Assembly: GCA_051650265.1 (NCBI GenBank)
Contig: JBOFIR010000219.1
Span: 1-32,452 of the forward strand
Reading direction: 5' to 3'
DNA from: JBOFEH01 sp051650265
Lineage (GTDB): Bacteria > Bacillota > Clostridia > Lachnospirales > Cellulosilyticaceae
DNA: 32,452 bases
Below the pieces are notes generated by a model, which was given only the letters and a program-made list of their open reading frames with translations, did no database searches and was not told the DNA's origin. Shown in pieces: positions 24,972-32,202 of the stretch (position 1 is the first letter of the stretch; each line of letters begins with the position of its first letter). The position numbers and the translations under genes were made by a program.

Positions 24972-25598
24972 TTAGTCATCTTTGCGGCGCCAAAGATTGG
25001 TCGCTAGGAGGGCAACCTCTGTGCGATTTGTAAATTCGAGCTTTCCTAAGATACTTGTGGTGTGCTTTTTGACTGTATTCTCTGTAATAAAAAGCGTATC
25101 TGCAATCTGCCCATTGGTCAGGCCTTTTCCAATCTCTCTTAGAATTTCAAATTCTCTTTCTGTCAGTCTTTGTCTAATTTCTACTCTAGGGTCAACCGCA
25201 TGTTGAGCTGTTAGCTGAGGTGAAAACACCTCAGCTCCATCTCTTATAGCTTTTACATTCTTCACAATTTCCTTTAAGCTTGTTTCTTTTAAGATATATC
25301 CTACAACACCTAACTCTTTTGCCTTATTAAAATCCCCTTTTCTTTTTGAATCAGTAAATACTACGAATTTTGTATCCTTATGTATTTTAGAGCCTAATTC
25401 CACAAGTTCTAATCCATTTTCTCCACTAAGATTTACATCTAAAAAGACGTAATCCATCCGCACTTCATTGAGTTTCTCAATTGCCTCACACAAATGAGAT
25501 GCTTCAATAAAATTAATATCACTCACTTCTTCTTTTAAGGTAAGGATCAATCCCCTTCTTACCACCTCGTGAGTATCCACCATAAGTAGATTCATCAT
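24972..25598 (-). CDS. orphan NarL/LuxR-type response regulator
   Basis: A 208-residue regulator with a receiver domain (about 1-120) and a C-terminal LuxR-type helix-turn-helix (about 140-205), with LTEREFEILREIGKGLTNGQIA and ENTVKKHTTSILGKL. The phospho-acceptor is Asp54 in FLDVNLS, and the lysine is in YILKETS. The acidic pocket that normally reads DD or ED has only one acid here (MVDTHEV, Asp8 then Thr9), so metal binding and phosphorylation may be altered. No histidine kinase is adjacent. AAAGGGAG lies eleven bases before the first of two consecutive ATG codons. It converges on DUF1622 and is divergent from the nucleoside transporter. Confidence 0.9.
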   Translation of the reverse strand: MMNLLMVDTHEVVRRGLILTLKEEVSDINFIEASHLCEAIEKLNEVRMDYVFLDVNLSGENGLELVELGSKIHKDTKFVVFTDSKRKGDFNKAKELGVVGYILKETSLKEIVKNVKAIRDGAEVFSPQLTAQHAVDPRVEIRQRLTEREFEILREIGKGLTNGQIADTLFITENTVKKHTTSILGKLEFTNRTEVALLATNLWRRKDD

Positions 25599-25773
25599 TC
25601 TTTCATACGCTCCCTTTTATATTGCTTGTTTTATTATTATCTATCAATTTACCTTATATGGTAGCAAGGCCTTCTCTTTGTGTCAATGATGTCTTAATAA
25701 TCAGTAGTTTTTATATTTTACCACCTTACTTTCTGGTATTTTTATCCTTTATTTACATTTTCTTTACATATCC

Positions 25774-25802
25774 TATGCAAAAACTTTATTTTTTGTTATA
25801 CT
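25774..25802 (+). promoter_or_regulatory. promoter of the nucleoside transporter gene
   Basis: TATACT (25797-25802) with TG one base before it is an extended -10; the -35 position holds only TATGCA (three of six). The upstream stretch 25599-25773 is very A/T-rich, which may aid polymerase. I see no purine-type riboswitch there. Confidence 0.45.
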
Positions 25803-25862
25803 GATTCAAATACTTTTATGTCTATCACAACACATACATACGCGCTAGAAAGGAGCATAGAC

Positions 25863-27041
25863 ATGTATATTTTATTTGGTATTCTTTCAATTTTGGTTCT
25901 TATAGGTATCGCCTTCCTGATGTCAGAGAATAAAAAAGCAATCAAATGGCGCACAGTTGCCTCGGCACTTGCCATCCAGTTAGTCCTCATGGTTTTTGTC
26001 CTCAAGGCACCTCTAGGGCAAAAGATTCTTCAAGTTGTAGCCGACGCTGTCGTGACAGTGCTCAGTTTTGGTAATGAAGGTCTTGCCTTTGTATTTGGTG
26101 ACCTTTCATCAAGTACGTTTATCTTCGCAATTAATGTACTTGGCCTTATTTGCTTCACAAGCGCACTCATCTCAGTACTGTACTACCTCAAGATTATTCC
26201 TTATCTCGTAAAGTACTTAGGTAAAGCAATCGCTAAGGTACTTGGCACAACTGAGGTTGAGACTTTCTGTTCTGTCGGAAACTCATTCCTTGGTACAACT
26301 GAAGCCCCTCTTTTGACGAAGCCCTTTCTTCCTGAACTTACACGTAGTGAACTCTTCGCCGTTGTAACAGGTGGATTTGCCTCTGTGTCTGTATCTGTTA
26401 TTGGAGGCTATGCCCTCATGGGGATTGAGATGAAATATCTTCTCATGGCGATGAGTACTGTACCATTCGCCACACTTCTAATGTCTAAGATTATCATTCC
26501 TGAGACTGAGACAAGCCGTACAGCAGATATTGATATCGAAGGCTCTGAAGCAAGTAATCTCTTTGAAGCAATTGGCGATGGTGCTATTCAAGGGCTACAA
26601 CTTGCACTCAATGTGGGTGCAGTACTGATTGCCTTTTTAGGACTCATTGCACTCCTAAATTACTTCTTGGGCTTCCTTGGACTCTCATTTAGTGAGATTT
26701 TAGGTGTTGTCTTTAGACCACTTGCTTGGCTCTTTGGTATTCCTGCTCATGAAACAGGTGCCTTTGCCACACTGATCGGAACTAAAATTGCTATGAATGA
26801 ATTCGTAGCCTTTACTGAACTTGGTGAGATGATGCAGTCACTCTCCCCACGTACACAGGCCATCCTATCTGTAGCACTTTGCAACTTTGCAAACTTTAGC
26901 TCAATCGGAATTGCAGTGGCTGGCTTTAAAGCTTTTGCACCTAGCCGTAGCTTAGAAGTATCAGGTTTTGGTATCAAAGCACTTGTTGGTGGGACACTTA
27001 CAACACTGATTACAGCATCCATCGTAGGGATGTTCTTCTAG
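25863..27041 (+). CDS. nupC: concentrative nucleoside transporter (NupC/CNT family)
   Basis: Inner-membrane transporter that takes up nucleosides with H+ or Na+. The 392-residue protein has about ten hydrophobic segments. CNT landmarks are GNSFLGTTEAPLL (about residues 140-152), VTGGFASVSVSVIGGYALMG and, near the C-terminus, ALCNFANFSSIGIAVAG. I chose the ATG at 25863, which follows AAAGGAG at seven bases; the 15-codon upstream extension would start before that site. It stands alone with a promoter before and a 21-bp terminator after it. The exact nucleoside preference is not readable. Confidence 0.94.
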   Translation: MYILFGILSILVLIGIAFLMSENKKAIKWRTVASALAIQLVLMVFVLKAPLGQKILQVVADAVVTVLSFGNEGLAFVFGDLSSSTFIFAINVLGLICFTSALISVLYYLKIIPYLVKYLGKAIAKVLGTTEVETFCSVGNSFLGTTEAPLLTKPFLPELTRSELFAVVTGGFASVSVSVIGGYALMGIEMKYLLMAMSTVPFATLLMSKIIIPETETSRTADIDIEGSEASNLFEAIGDGAIQGLQLALNVGAVLIAFLGLIALLNYFLGFLGLSFSEILGVVFRPLAWLFGIPAHETGAFATLIGTKIAMNEFVAFTELGEMMQSLSPRTQAILSVALCNFANFSSIGIAVAGFKAFAPSRSLEVSGFGIKALVGGTLTTLITASIVGMFF

Positions 27042-27066
27042 ATTATCCATGTATTCTTCAAAGATT

Positions 27067-27114
27067 GCAAAAGAACGATTAGGATTTTTACAGAAATCCT
27101 AATCGTTCTTTTGC
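27067..27114. terminator. bidirectional terminator between the nucleoside transporter and phosphodiesterase genes
   Basis: A 21-bp perfect inverted repeat (GCAAAAGAACGATTAGGATTT and its complement, 27067-27087 with 27094-27114) with a six-base loop. The stop codon of the minus-strand phosphodiesterase gene lies inside the right arm, so both convergent transcripts end here. Confidence 0.92.
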
Positions 27115-27584
27115 TTTGGCTCATTCATAAGATGTATTTCTTCCACCTTTCTAATCTCTTCGTTCACTACTTCTATAGTTACCATAGTCAACGCCAAGTT
27201 AAACCTCTTTTTCCCACAACTTCCTGGATTAATATAATGTATTCCCTCTCTTACCTGATTATAATATCTATGTGAATGTCCAAAAATCATCACATCTATT
27301 CCCTTTTTTAAAAAGAAATCTTTAGCTTCTTTCCGATCATGAATCAAATAAAATTTTAAACCTTCTATCATAAATTCACATGTTGTTGGCATGTTTCGTG
27401 CCCAATCATCCGTATCATTATTTCCCTTTACTATATAAAGTGGGGCTATTTTTTTAAGTTCTTCTACAATTTTTGGGCTTCCAATATCTCCAGCATGAAT
27501 AATGTGATCGCAGCATCTTAATATGTCAACCACTTCTTCTCTTAAAATCCCATGGGTGTCTGAAATAATACCTATCCGTTTCAT
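27099..27584 (-). CDS. YfcE/MJ0936-family metallophosphoesterase
   Basis: Small cytoplasmic calcineurin-like phosphodiesterase that hydrolyses phosphodiester bonds with a two-metal centre. Motifs in order: ISDTHG (Asp9 and His11), HAGDIG, KGNND, LIHD and GHSH, followed by NPGS, all expected for the family. At 161 residues it is normal. The conserved start is the ATG at 27584; the frame is open 12 codons further to 27620, and no start has a strong ribosome binding site. It lies 74 bases after the sortase gene with no terminator between, so read-through from the surface-protein operon is possible, although its function gives no obvious link. Its own stop codon is within the shared terminator. 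Confidence 0.9.
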   Translation of the reverse strand: MKRIGIISDTHGILREEVVDILRCCDHIIHAGDIGSPKIVEELKKIAPLYIVKGNNDTDDWARNMPTTCEFMIEGLKFYLIHDRKEAKDFFLKKGIDVMIFGHSHRYYNQVREGIHYINPGSCGKKRFNLALTMVTIEVVNEEIRKVEEIHLMNEPKQKND

Positions 27585-27658
27585 TTCATTCATCTTCTCT
27601 CTTATGTTTACATGAATCATTTAATACAATTAATATATCCTTTGCTTTTATACCCAAC

Positions 27659-28441
27659 CTAGTTATCACCACGTACTACTAATTTAGGTTGATTATAAGC
27701 AGCTATTATAAGTCTTCCTTTAGCATTACTATTTTCATCGCAAGTTACTAAAAATAATAATTGTTCCATATCCTGAGGCATTAAACCAGTAGGATAGAGC
27801 GCTTGATTTTTAAGCTTTTCTACAAAAAATACGTATTCGTCTTCTGTTTTATGCTGAAGATTTTTTCTGAGTTCAAAATAGTCCGTTTCTTTAGGGGAAT
27901 TAAGAACAGCAAAAATTCTATACGATTTTATTCCTTCAGCAGTCTCCAATATTATCGTATCGTGTTGCTCCCAATAAGCTTTTTCCTTATAGGCCTTTAG
28001 ATTCCCAAACATTGTCCCATTCTTCATATTATGTCCATAAATAATTTGATGACTTGCCTCGTTGTTTATATCACATTTTTCATCTAAAAATGGCGTGCCA
28101 CTATAAGCATACTCTCCATCAAAATTACGTTTAAGATAGTACTCCCCATCAGTAGGATGTTGCATAACAGGATAATTAATCTTAGTATCTTCAATCTCTA
28201 TCCACCCTACACAATCTGGATTCTGATAATAGCTAGGAAGTATTTGCTTTGCGTTTCTTTGGATCCCCTCTTCAGCTTGCTCATCCGTCTCCACATTCAT
28301 ACTATACTCTTTTTGCTGTGCCAACACCTGAAAAACCCTATCTTCTTGGTATATATTCCAATAATATGCACCTACAACTACTGTACAAATCAATACCCCT
28401 ATCCCTGAAAGGAGGAGTATCATACACTTTAACCATCTCAC
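27659..28441 (-). CDS. srtB: class B sortase
   Basis: Membrane-anchored cysteine transpeptidase that joins secreted proteins to the peptidoglycan. The first 27 residues are a hydrophobic anchor (CMILLLSGIGVLICTVVVGAYYW). The sortase domain begins near 70. The catalytic triad is visible: His137 in IIYGHNMKNGTMFG, Cys234 in LVTCDENS and Arg243 in KGRLII. The extended helix between them and the phrase NYPVMQ are typical of class B. The length, 260, is usual. The start is GTG with AAGGAGGAG six bases before it. It is 25 bases after the LPQTG protein gene, which makes that protein its probable substrate. Confidence 0.95.
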   Translation of the reverse strand: MRWLKCMILLLSGIGVLICTVVVGAYYWNIYQEDRVFQVLAQQKEYSMNVETDEQAEEGIQRNAKQILPSYYQNPDCVGWIEIEDTKINYPVMQHPTDGEYYLKRNFDGEYAYSGTPFLDEKCDINNEASHQIIYGHNMKNGTMFGNLKAYKEKAYWEQHDTIILETAEGIKSYRIFAVLNSPKETDYFELRKNLQHKTEDEYVFFVEKLKNQALYPTGLMPQDMEQLLFLVTCDENSNAKGRLIIAAYNQPKLVVRGDN

Positions 28442-28466
28442 CGATTTCTCCTCCTTTTTTTGGGTA

Positions 28467-29429
28467 TTATGGTTTTGACTTTTTCTTATAATTTATTAAT
28501 GTTACTCCAAAAACCAAAGCACATACGCCACCAACTCCACCAACCAATTCGATCGGAAATGTGTCGCCTGTTTGCGGTAATTTCTCCTGATTAGGGATAG
28601 CTCCTAATGGCACTTCTTCATCTGGGATTTCTTCATCAATAGGTCCAGCAGGGATTTCTTCATCAGTAACCTCCGTGTCTTGATCTGGGATAACAGCTTC
28701 TCCTCCCGGTATATCTGGATCTGGTATTTCTTCACCCGGATTTGGATCTGGTGTAGGATCTACGGGTGGATCTATTGGCGGATTTACTGGCGGCTCTATT
28801 GGTGGATCTATTGGTGGATCTATTGGTGGCTGGGTGTCATCCCACCTTACCTCTACAAGCCAATTGACAAGGGCACCCAAATCCTGATATTCATTCCCCA
28901 TCTTTGGATCTACTTTTAATGTGACCGTTAAGTCTGCACTATGATTAGATGCTAATGTTCCTAGTGGAATTACTCCCGATGTTGCATCATTTACATTACT
29001 CTGTGCATTTCCAAGTTTTCCGCCTATTACCCCATTATACAGTACACTATTTCCACTCTTAATTTCTATATCAAGTAATCCTTGATATAACAAATCGTGA
29101 ATTAGAGATAGTGTTTCCATATTATCTATTTTATTACCACTCTGATCTGCTACACGCATAACCAAATAATATTCCGCTTGAGTAGTACTCTGATTAATCA
29201 GCCTAATGGTCTGATCGACCACGTCACCTGGATAGACCATTCCATAGGATGCAAAAAGTCCCCCCATAGCAAACTCTTGACTCGTATTAAATTTAATTTC
29301 AGATCCAGCTTCTGCTGGGTTAAAAGTAATACTTGTCACTTCTTCTGCATAGATCGGCATCGCCAAAGCTGACATGCCCAATAGACTTGCGATAAGAGCT
29401 GTCCCCACCTTTTTTATGAATCTTTTCAT
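28467..29429 (-). CDS. LPXTG-anchored surface protein with TasA-like N-terminal domain and proline-rich stalk
   Basis: The 320-residue protein has a signal peptide (cleaved near MPIYAEE), then a beta-rich domain of about 170 residues. This has YPGDVVDQTIRLINQST, then LLDIEIKSGN and IPLGTLASNHSADLTVTLKVDP, the pattern of TasA/camelysin-type jelly rolls. A proline-rich stalk of PPID-type repeats follows, then an acidic linker with EEIP units, and finally the sorting signal LPQTGD (284-289), a hydrophobic segment and the KKK tail. GGAGGTG is before the ATG. It lies directly upstream of the class B sortase. In this operon it would be the wall-anchored member that tethers the other subunits; that is inference. 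Confidence 0.9.
   Translation of the reverse strand: MKRFIKKVGTALIASLLGMSALAMPIYAEEVTSITFNPAEAGSEIKFNTSQEFAMGGLFASYGMVYPGDVVDQTIRLINQSTTQAEYYLVMRVADQSGNKIDNMETLSLIHDLLYQGLLDIEIKSGNSVLYNGVIGGKLGNAQSNVNDATSGVIPLGTLASNHSADLTVTLKVDPKMGNEYQDLGALVNWLVEVRWDDTQPPIDPPIDPPIEPPVNPPIDPPVDPTPDPNPGEEIPDPDIPGGEAVIPDQDTEVTDEEIPAGPIDEEIPDEEVPLGAIPNQEKLPQTGDTFPIELVGGVGGVCALVFGVTLINYKKKSKP
28761..28832 (-). repeat. six tandem 12-bp units coding for the proline-rich stalk
   Basis: On the plus strand six consecutive units of the form TATTGGTGGATC occur, three being nearly identical (28797-28832) and three diverged (28761-28796). Each encodes four residues such as PPID, PPIE, PPVN or PPVD. The unit length keeps the reading frame, so gain or loss of copies would change only the stalk length. 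Confidence 0.85.
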
Positions 29430-29457
29430 TTTTTCACCTCCATTCTTTTCTTATGAT

Positions 29458-30072
29458 CTAATCGTGTAATGCTAAGAATTGATTCGTACTCTCGTTATAC
29501 GTTACATTCCATACTTGTTCAATCGCCTGATTTCTTACTTGGATAGCATCTGCCACAACATCAATTTGAGCAATCTTTCCTCTATATACATTATCTCCTG
29601 CACCTGTAGATACAAAACTAAAACTCTCTAAGAGTACATCTGATAGCTCCGGTTCAGATAGCGTATTTTCCCCCAACCTAATATAATATTGACCATCTAT
29701 CTCTTGCCACTGTGTTCCTTCTTTTATATGAAGGATTAAATTATCTGTAGAAAGTGTTGGATCTTCTATAAATGCACCTAGCACATTTTTGGTTCCCCAT
29801 CTTTTTACAAAACTAACGCGTACAAAAGCTTCTCCTGCGCTATTTTCAATACGTACTTCCTTTTGAATCCTCTTCGGATTGCTTGGATTCGTAGGTGCTA
29901 AACCTGTAGCTGCGTCACTATCAAATTTTTCTACTATGGTAATATCAACCTTACCAATATTCACACCATTAGTCACATTTCCCTGAACCTGCTTATACGC
30001 TAAAGTGCTACCCGTTGCGAATAGTGACATTACAGCAAGTACTGTTGCACCCACTATTAACTTACGTTTCAT
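29458..30072 (-). CDS. secreted SipW-type signal-peptide protein, TasA/camelysin-like (subunit 4)
   Basis: A 204-residue exported protein. The N-terminus is basic (MKRK), with a hydrophobic stretch ending in TGSTLAYKQVQGNVTNGV, followed by NIGKVDITIVEKF. The layout matches SipW-dependent signal peptides and the start of the mature camelysin/TasA fold. The end carries IDVVADAIQVRNQAIEQVW, a motif shared with the other three paralogues. AAGGAGGTG is eight bases before the ATG. It follows the 240-residue paralogue by 104 bases that contain a strong hairpin, and precedes the LPQTG protein by 28 bases. It is probably a fibre or matrix subunit. The exact family is uncertain, since these proteins diverge quickly. 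Confidence 0.82.
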   Translation of the reverse strand: MKRKLIVGATVLAVMSLFATGSTLAYKQVQGNVTNGVNIGKVDITIVEKFDSDAATGLAPTNPSNPKRIQKEVRIENSAGEAFVRVSFVKRWGTKNVLGAFIEDPTLSTDNLILHIKEGTQWQEIDGQYYIRLGENTLSEPELSDVLLESFSFVSTGAGDNVYRGKIAQIDVVADAIQVRNQAIEQVWNVTYNESTNQFLALHD

Positions 30073-30100
30073 TGTGCACCTCCTTTCTTTATTTATTCAA

Positions 30101-30130
30101 ACAAAGGCGGGGAACTTTCCCCACCTTTGT
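30101..30130 (-). terminator. hairpin inside the surface-protein operon (partial terminator or RNA stabiliser)
   Basis: ACAAAGG(C)GGGGAA (30101-30114) pairs with TTCCCC(A)CCTTTGT (30117-30130): a stem of up to 12-14 bp with one mismatch and a short loop. On the minus strand it is followed by TTGAATAAATAAAG, which has no T run, so full termination is unlikely. It lies after the 240-residue paralogue and before the next gene, and may protect the upstream mRNA segment or end some transcripts. Confidence 0.6.
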
Positions 30131-30176
30131 TTTTCTCATATCGTAGACAGGCTTCTTAAGATTTCCATCTTATCTT

Positions 30177-30899
30177 TTAATTTAGTGGGACTGCATGCTG
30201 TCCTTCAAATGCTTGGAATGCATCATCTGCTGACGCAAATCCTTCTGTTTGAATTGCTTGTGCCATTATATCAATATTAAAGCCTCCATTTAAAGCTAAA
30301 ATATCCCCTTCATTTGCAAACTCACTCACTTCAATTCCCATAAATAGTGGTTCGAGAATTGTATTTCCATCTACTTTCCCTTTTACTGCCTCTTTATAAG
30401 TATATGTTAACGCGATGATTCCTTGTTCCTCCCTAACTAAAGGTGCTCCCCAACTTTCTCCCATTCCATCAAAGGTATAAACTACATAGGTATTGTTGGT
30501 CTTCAGATTAGATCTATCATATAAATCCTTAGGCATTGTCATAATAATTCTTATATAAGACTCTTCACTATTTTTTTCTACTGTAATTGTTGGGTTTTTA
30601 GGAATGATACGTGTTGGCATTATGTCACTCGCTTGATTAATTCCCCATAAAACTTTATTATCTTCTACAAGTGCTCCCCAATTCGCATTGTCTATTTTTG
30701 CTTCATTATTCCAATTTTCAATTCCTTGGCCACCGTTGGCCCAAAATGTCTCTGTTAGATCGATCTTAACATTTCCCACTGTAAATTCATTTGTTGCAGT
30801 GTCTTGATCTGTGAAGTACGCCAAAGTTCCATATCCTGCTATCACAACCATAACCCCTGATAATGCCAATGCCGCAATTTTTTTCTTCATATTTTTCAT
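30177..30899 (-). CDS. secreted SipW-type signal-peptide protein, TasA/camelysin-like (subunit 3)
   Basis: The longest paralogue, 240 residues. The signal region (MKKKIAALALSGVMVVIAG then YGTLAYFTDQDTATNEFTVG) is the classic SipW form, in which cleavage follows the GTLAY-type motif, and NVKIDLTETF continues as the first beta strand. The middle has MPTRIIPKNPTITVEKNSEESYIRIIM, which resembles the phrase in the 220-residue paralogue (VIPGTTVTKDPRVTI ... YVFVAV). The end shares the DIMAQAIQTEGF motif. GGGGG is ten bases before the ATG; a second ATG three codons later is possible. The length suggests that it is a main structural subunit, but this is inference. Confidence 0.86.
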   Translation of the reverse strand: MKNMKKKIAALALSGVMVVIAGYGTLAYFTDQDTATNEFTVGNVKIDLTETFWANGGQGIENWNNEAKIDNANWGALVEDNKVLWGINQASDIMPTRIIPKNPTITVEKNSEESYIRIIMTMPKDLYDRSNLKTNNTYVVYTFDGMGESWGAPLVREEQGIIALTYTYKEAVKGKVDGNTILEPLFMGIEVSEFANEGDILALNGGFNIDIMAQAIQTEGFASADDAFQAFEGQHAVPLN

Positions 30900-30967
30900 G
30901 ATCTAAAATCCCCCATTTATTTTAACTATTTATTTTGATTTTTATCAGCTTCTACGCACAAGCTTAC

Positions 30968-31630
30968 TTATTCCTGGATAGTTGTGGCTTTAGCAAAATG
31001 CGCTTGAGCATTAGCTATCACTTGCTCTTTTGTAATGTTCTCAGATTGATGTGCATACGCCTGAACAATAATCTTCTTGTTATTTAATGCTTCAATGTTT
31101 TCTGCAGTCACTTTCTCTCCGTCAATTTTAACCCCTGTGAATACATCCTCTAACACCTTTTCAGCGCTTCCTGCATCCACCACACCATCAGTAGCTTGAG
31201 GTCCAATGTATTGATAAATGACTTTATCTCCCACGCTACCTGGAACCTGTGCCCACTTTTTAGAATCAATAGTAATATCACCCACCAACACAGTATTGCC
31301 ACCCGTTGTACCTTTTACCTGAAGCTGATTCTCCACAGCTACAAATACATAGCATTTTTCACTATTGGCTGCAATCGTTACTCTTGGATCTTTCGTTACA
31401 GTTGTTCCTGGGATGACTTTATAACTTTGCCCCTCGGGTGTTCTATGTCCTGCTTCATGCCCCTCTTCATTCCCCATACAGGTTTCATCTAATTTCATAG
31501 AGATATCTCCTACTGTAAAGGTATTGGTAATATCTTCACTTGCTGTAAACCATGCCACCGTTCCTGTTATTGCACATGATCCTATAAGTAGTGCTGCTAC
31601 AAGTCCTGTAAGTAATTTAATTCTTTTCAT
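30968..31630 (-). CDS. secreted SipW-type signal-peptide protein, TasA/camelysin-like (subunit 2)
   Basis: A 220-residue exported protein. The signal region MKRIKLLTGLVAALLIGSCAITGTVAWFTASEDITNTFTVG is of SipW type, with GTVAWFT at the place of GTLAYFT in subunit 3, followed by DISMKLDET. The region 75-105 has IPGTTVTKDPRVTI and then YVFVAVENQL, parallel to subunit 3. The C-terminal part has KKIIVQAYAHQSENIT, then VIANAQAHF, a variant of the shared end motif. AAAGGGG is six bases before the ATG. The gap to subunit 1 is only 29 bases. It is probably co-exported and co-assembled with the other subunits. Confidence 0.87.
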   Translation of the reverse strand: MKRIKLLTGLVAALLIGSCAITGTVAWFTASEDITNTFTVGDISMKLDETCMGNEEGHEAGHRTPEGQSYKVIPGTTVTKDPRVTIAANSEKCYVFVAVENQLQVKGTTGGNTVLVGDITIDSKKWAQVPGSVGDKVIYQYIGPQATDGVVDAGSAEKVLEDVFTGVKIDGEKVTAENIEALNNKKIIVQAYAHQSENITKEQVIANAQAHFAKATTIQE

Positions 31631-31659
31631 AATAGCCCCTTTTCATTTTTGTTTTATTT

Positions 31660-32202
31660 TTATTTATTTAAAATACCATTAGTTACACTGACGCCCCAAG
31701 CTTCCTCGGCTGCTTCTTCTGGTAGCGCTTGAATCAAAGAAGCGATTACATCTATTTGTAAGTATTTCCCCTCATATTCAGGATCTAGACCTTCTATTGG
31801 TTTACACCCTACACTTCCAATTAGGACCTTTGTACTGCTCCCTGGATTTACTGATTCTTTATAATAATAGAATCCATCTGTGCCCACAATCCATGTTGGA
31901 TCTCTTGCAATATCTACTGTCGTATAGGTACCCTCCGTTTTGAGAGGTGTTGCATTATCCTGTTCATCCATCCATGTAGGTACTAGGGCCACACGTATAT
32001 AAGCAGGTATATCTGAAGTGTTTTTAATCGCTACATTTTTCTTTACTTTACCATCCATATTTTCTTCAATTTCTCCCGTTACCTTAGTTGGTACAAATTG
32101 ATTGGTAATAACCTGACTTCTTACAAGCCACGCCACTGTTCCGTTTGCAGCTATAAGAGAGGAGGCTAGTATTGCAACTGCTATTATGACTTTCTTTTTC
32201 AC
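31660..32202 (-). CDS. secreted SipW-type signal-peptide protein, TasA/camelysin-like (subunit 1)
   Basis: A 180-residue exported protein, the smallest paralogue. The signal region is MKKKVIIAVAILASSLIAANGTVAWLVRS, then TNQFVP. The mature part has VAIKNTSDIPAYIRVALVPTW, typical of the beta-rich camelysin fold, and the end carries IDVIASLIQALPEEAAEEAWGV. It starts with GTG, which overlaps the signal peptidase stop codon by four bases (ATGTGA), preceded by AAGGAGG at seven bases. This is strong evidence of translational coupling to the peptidase that should process it. Confidence 0.86.
   Translation of the reverse strand: MKKKVIIAVAILASSLIAANGTVAWLVRSQVITNQFVPTKVTGEIEENMDGKVKKNVAIKNTSDIPAYIRVALVPTWMDEQDNATPLKTEGTYTTVDIARDPTWIVGTDGFYYYKESVNPGSSTKVLIGSVGCKPIEGLDPEYEGKYLQIDVIASLIQALPEEAAEEAWGVSVTNGILNK

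Noticed and set aside
25622..25804. Hydrophobic 60-codon open frame before the nucleoside transporter
   Set aside because: The region is very A/T-rich, which by itself yields F, L, I and Y codons; there is no ribosome binding site, and the promoter of the transporter overlaps its end.
25599..25862. Purine-type riboswitch before the nucleoside transporter
   Set aside because: I looked for the paired stems and conserved loops of the purine aptamer and did not find them.
28761..28832. Tandem repeats that could be taken for a CRISPR or intergenic repeat
   Set aside because: The units are 12 bp, have no spacers and lie in frame within the coding sequence of the proline-rich stalk.
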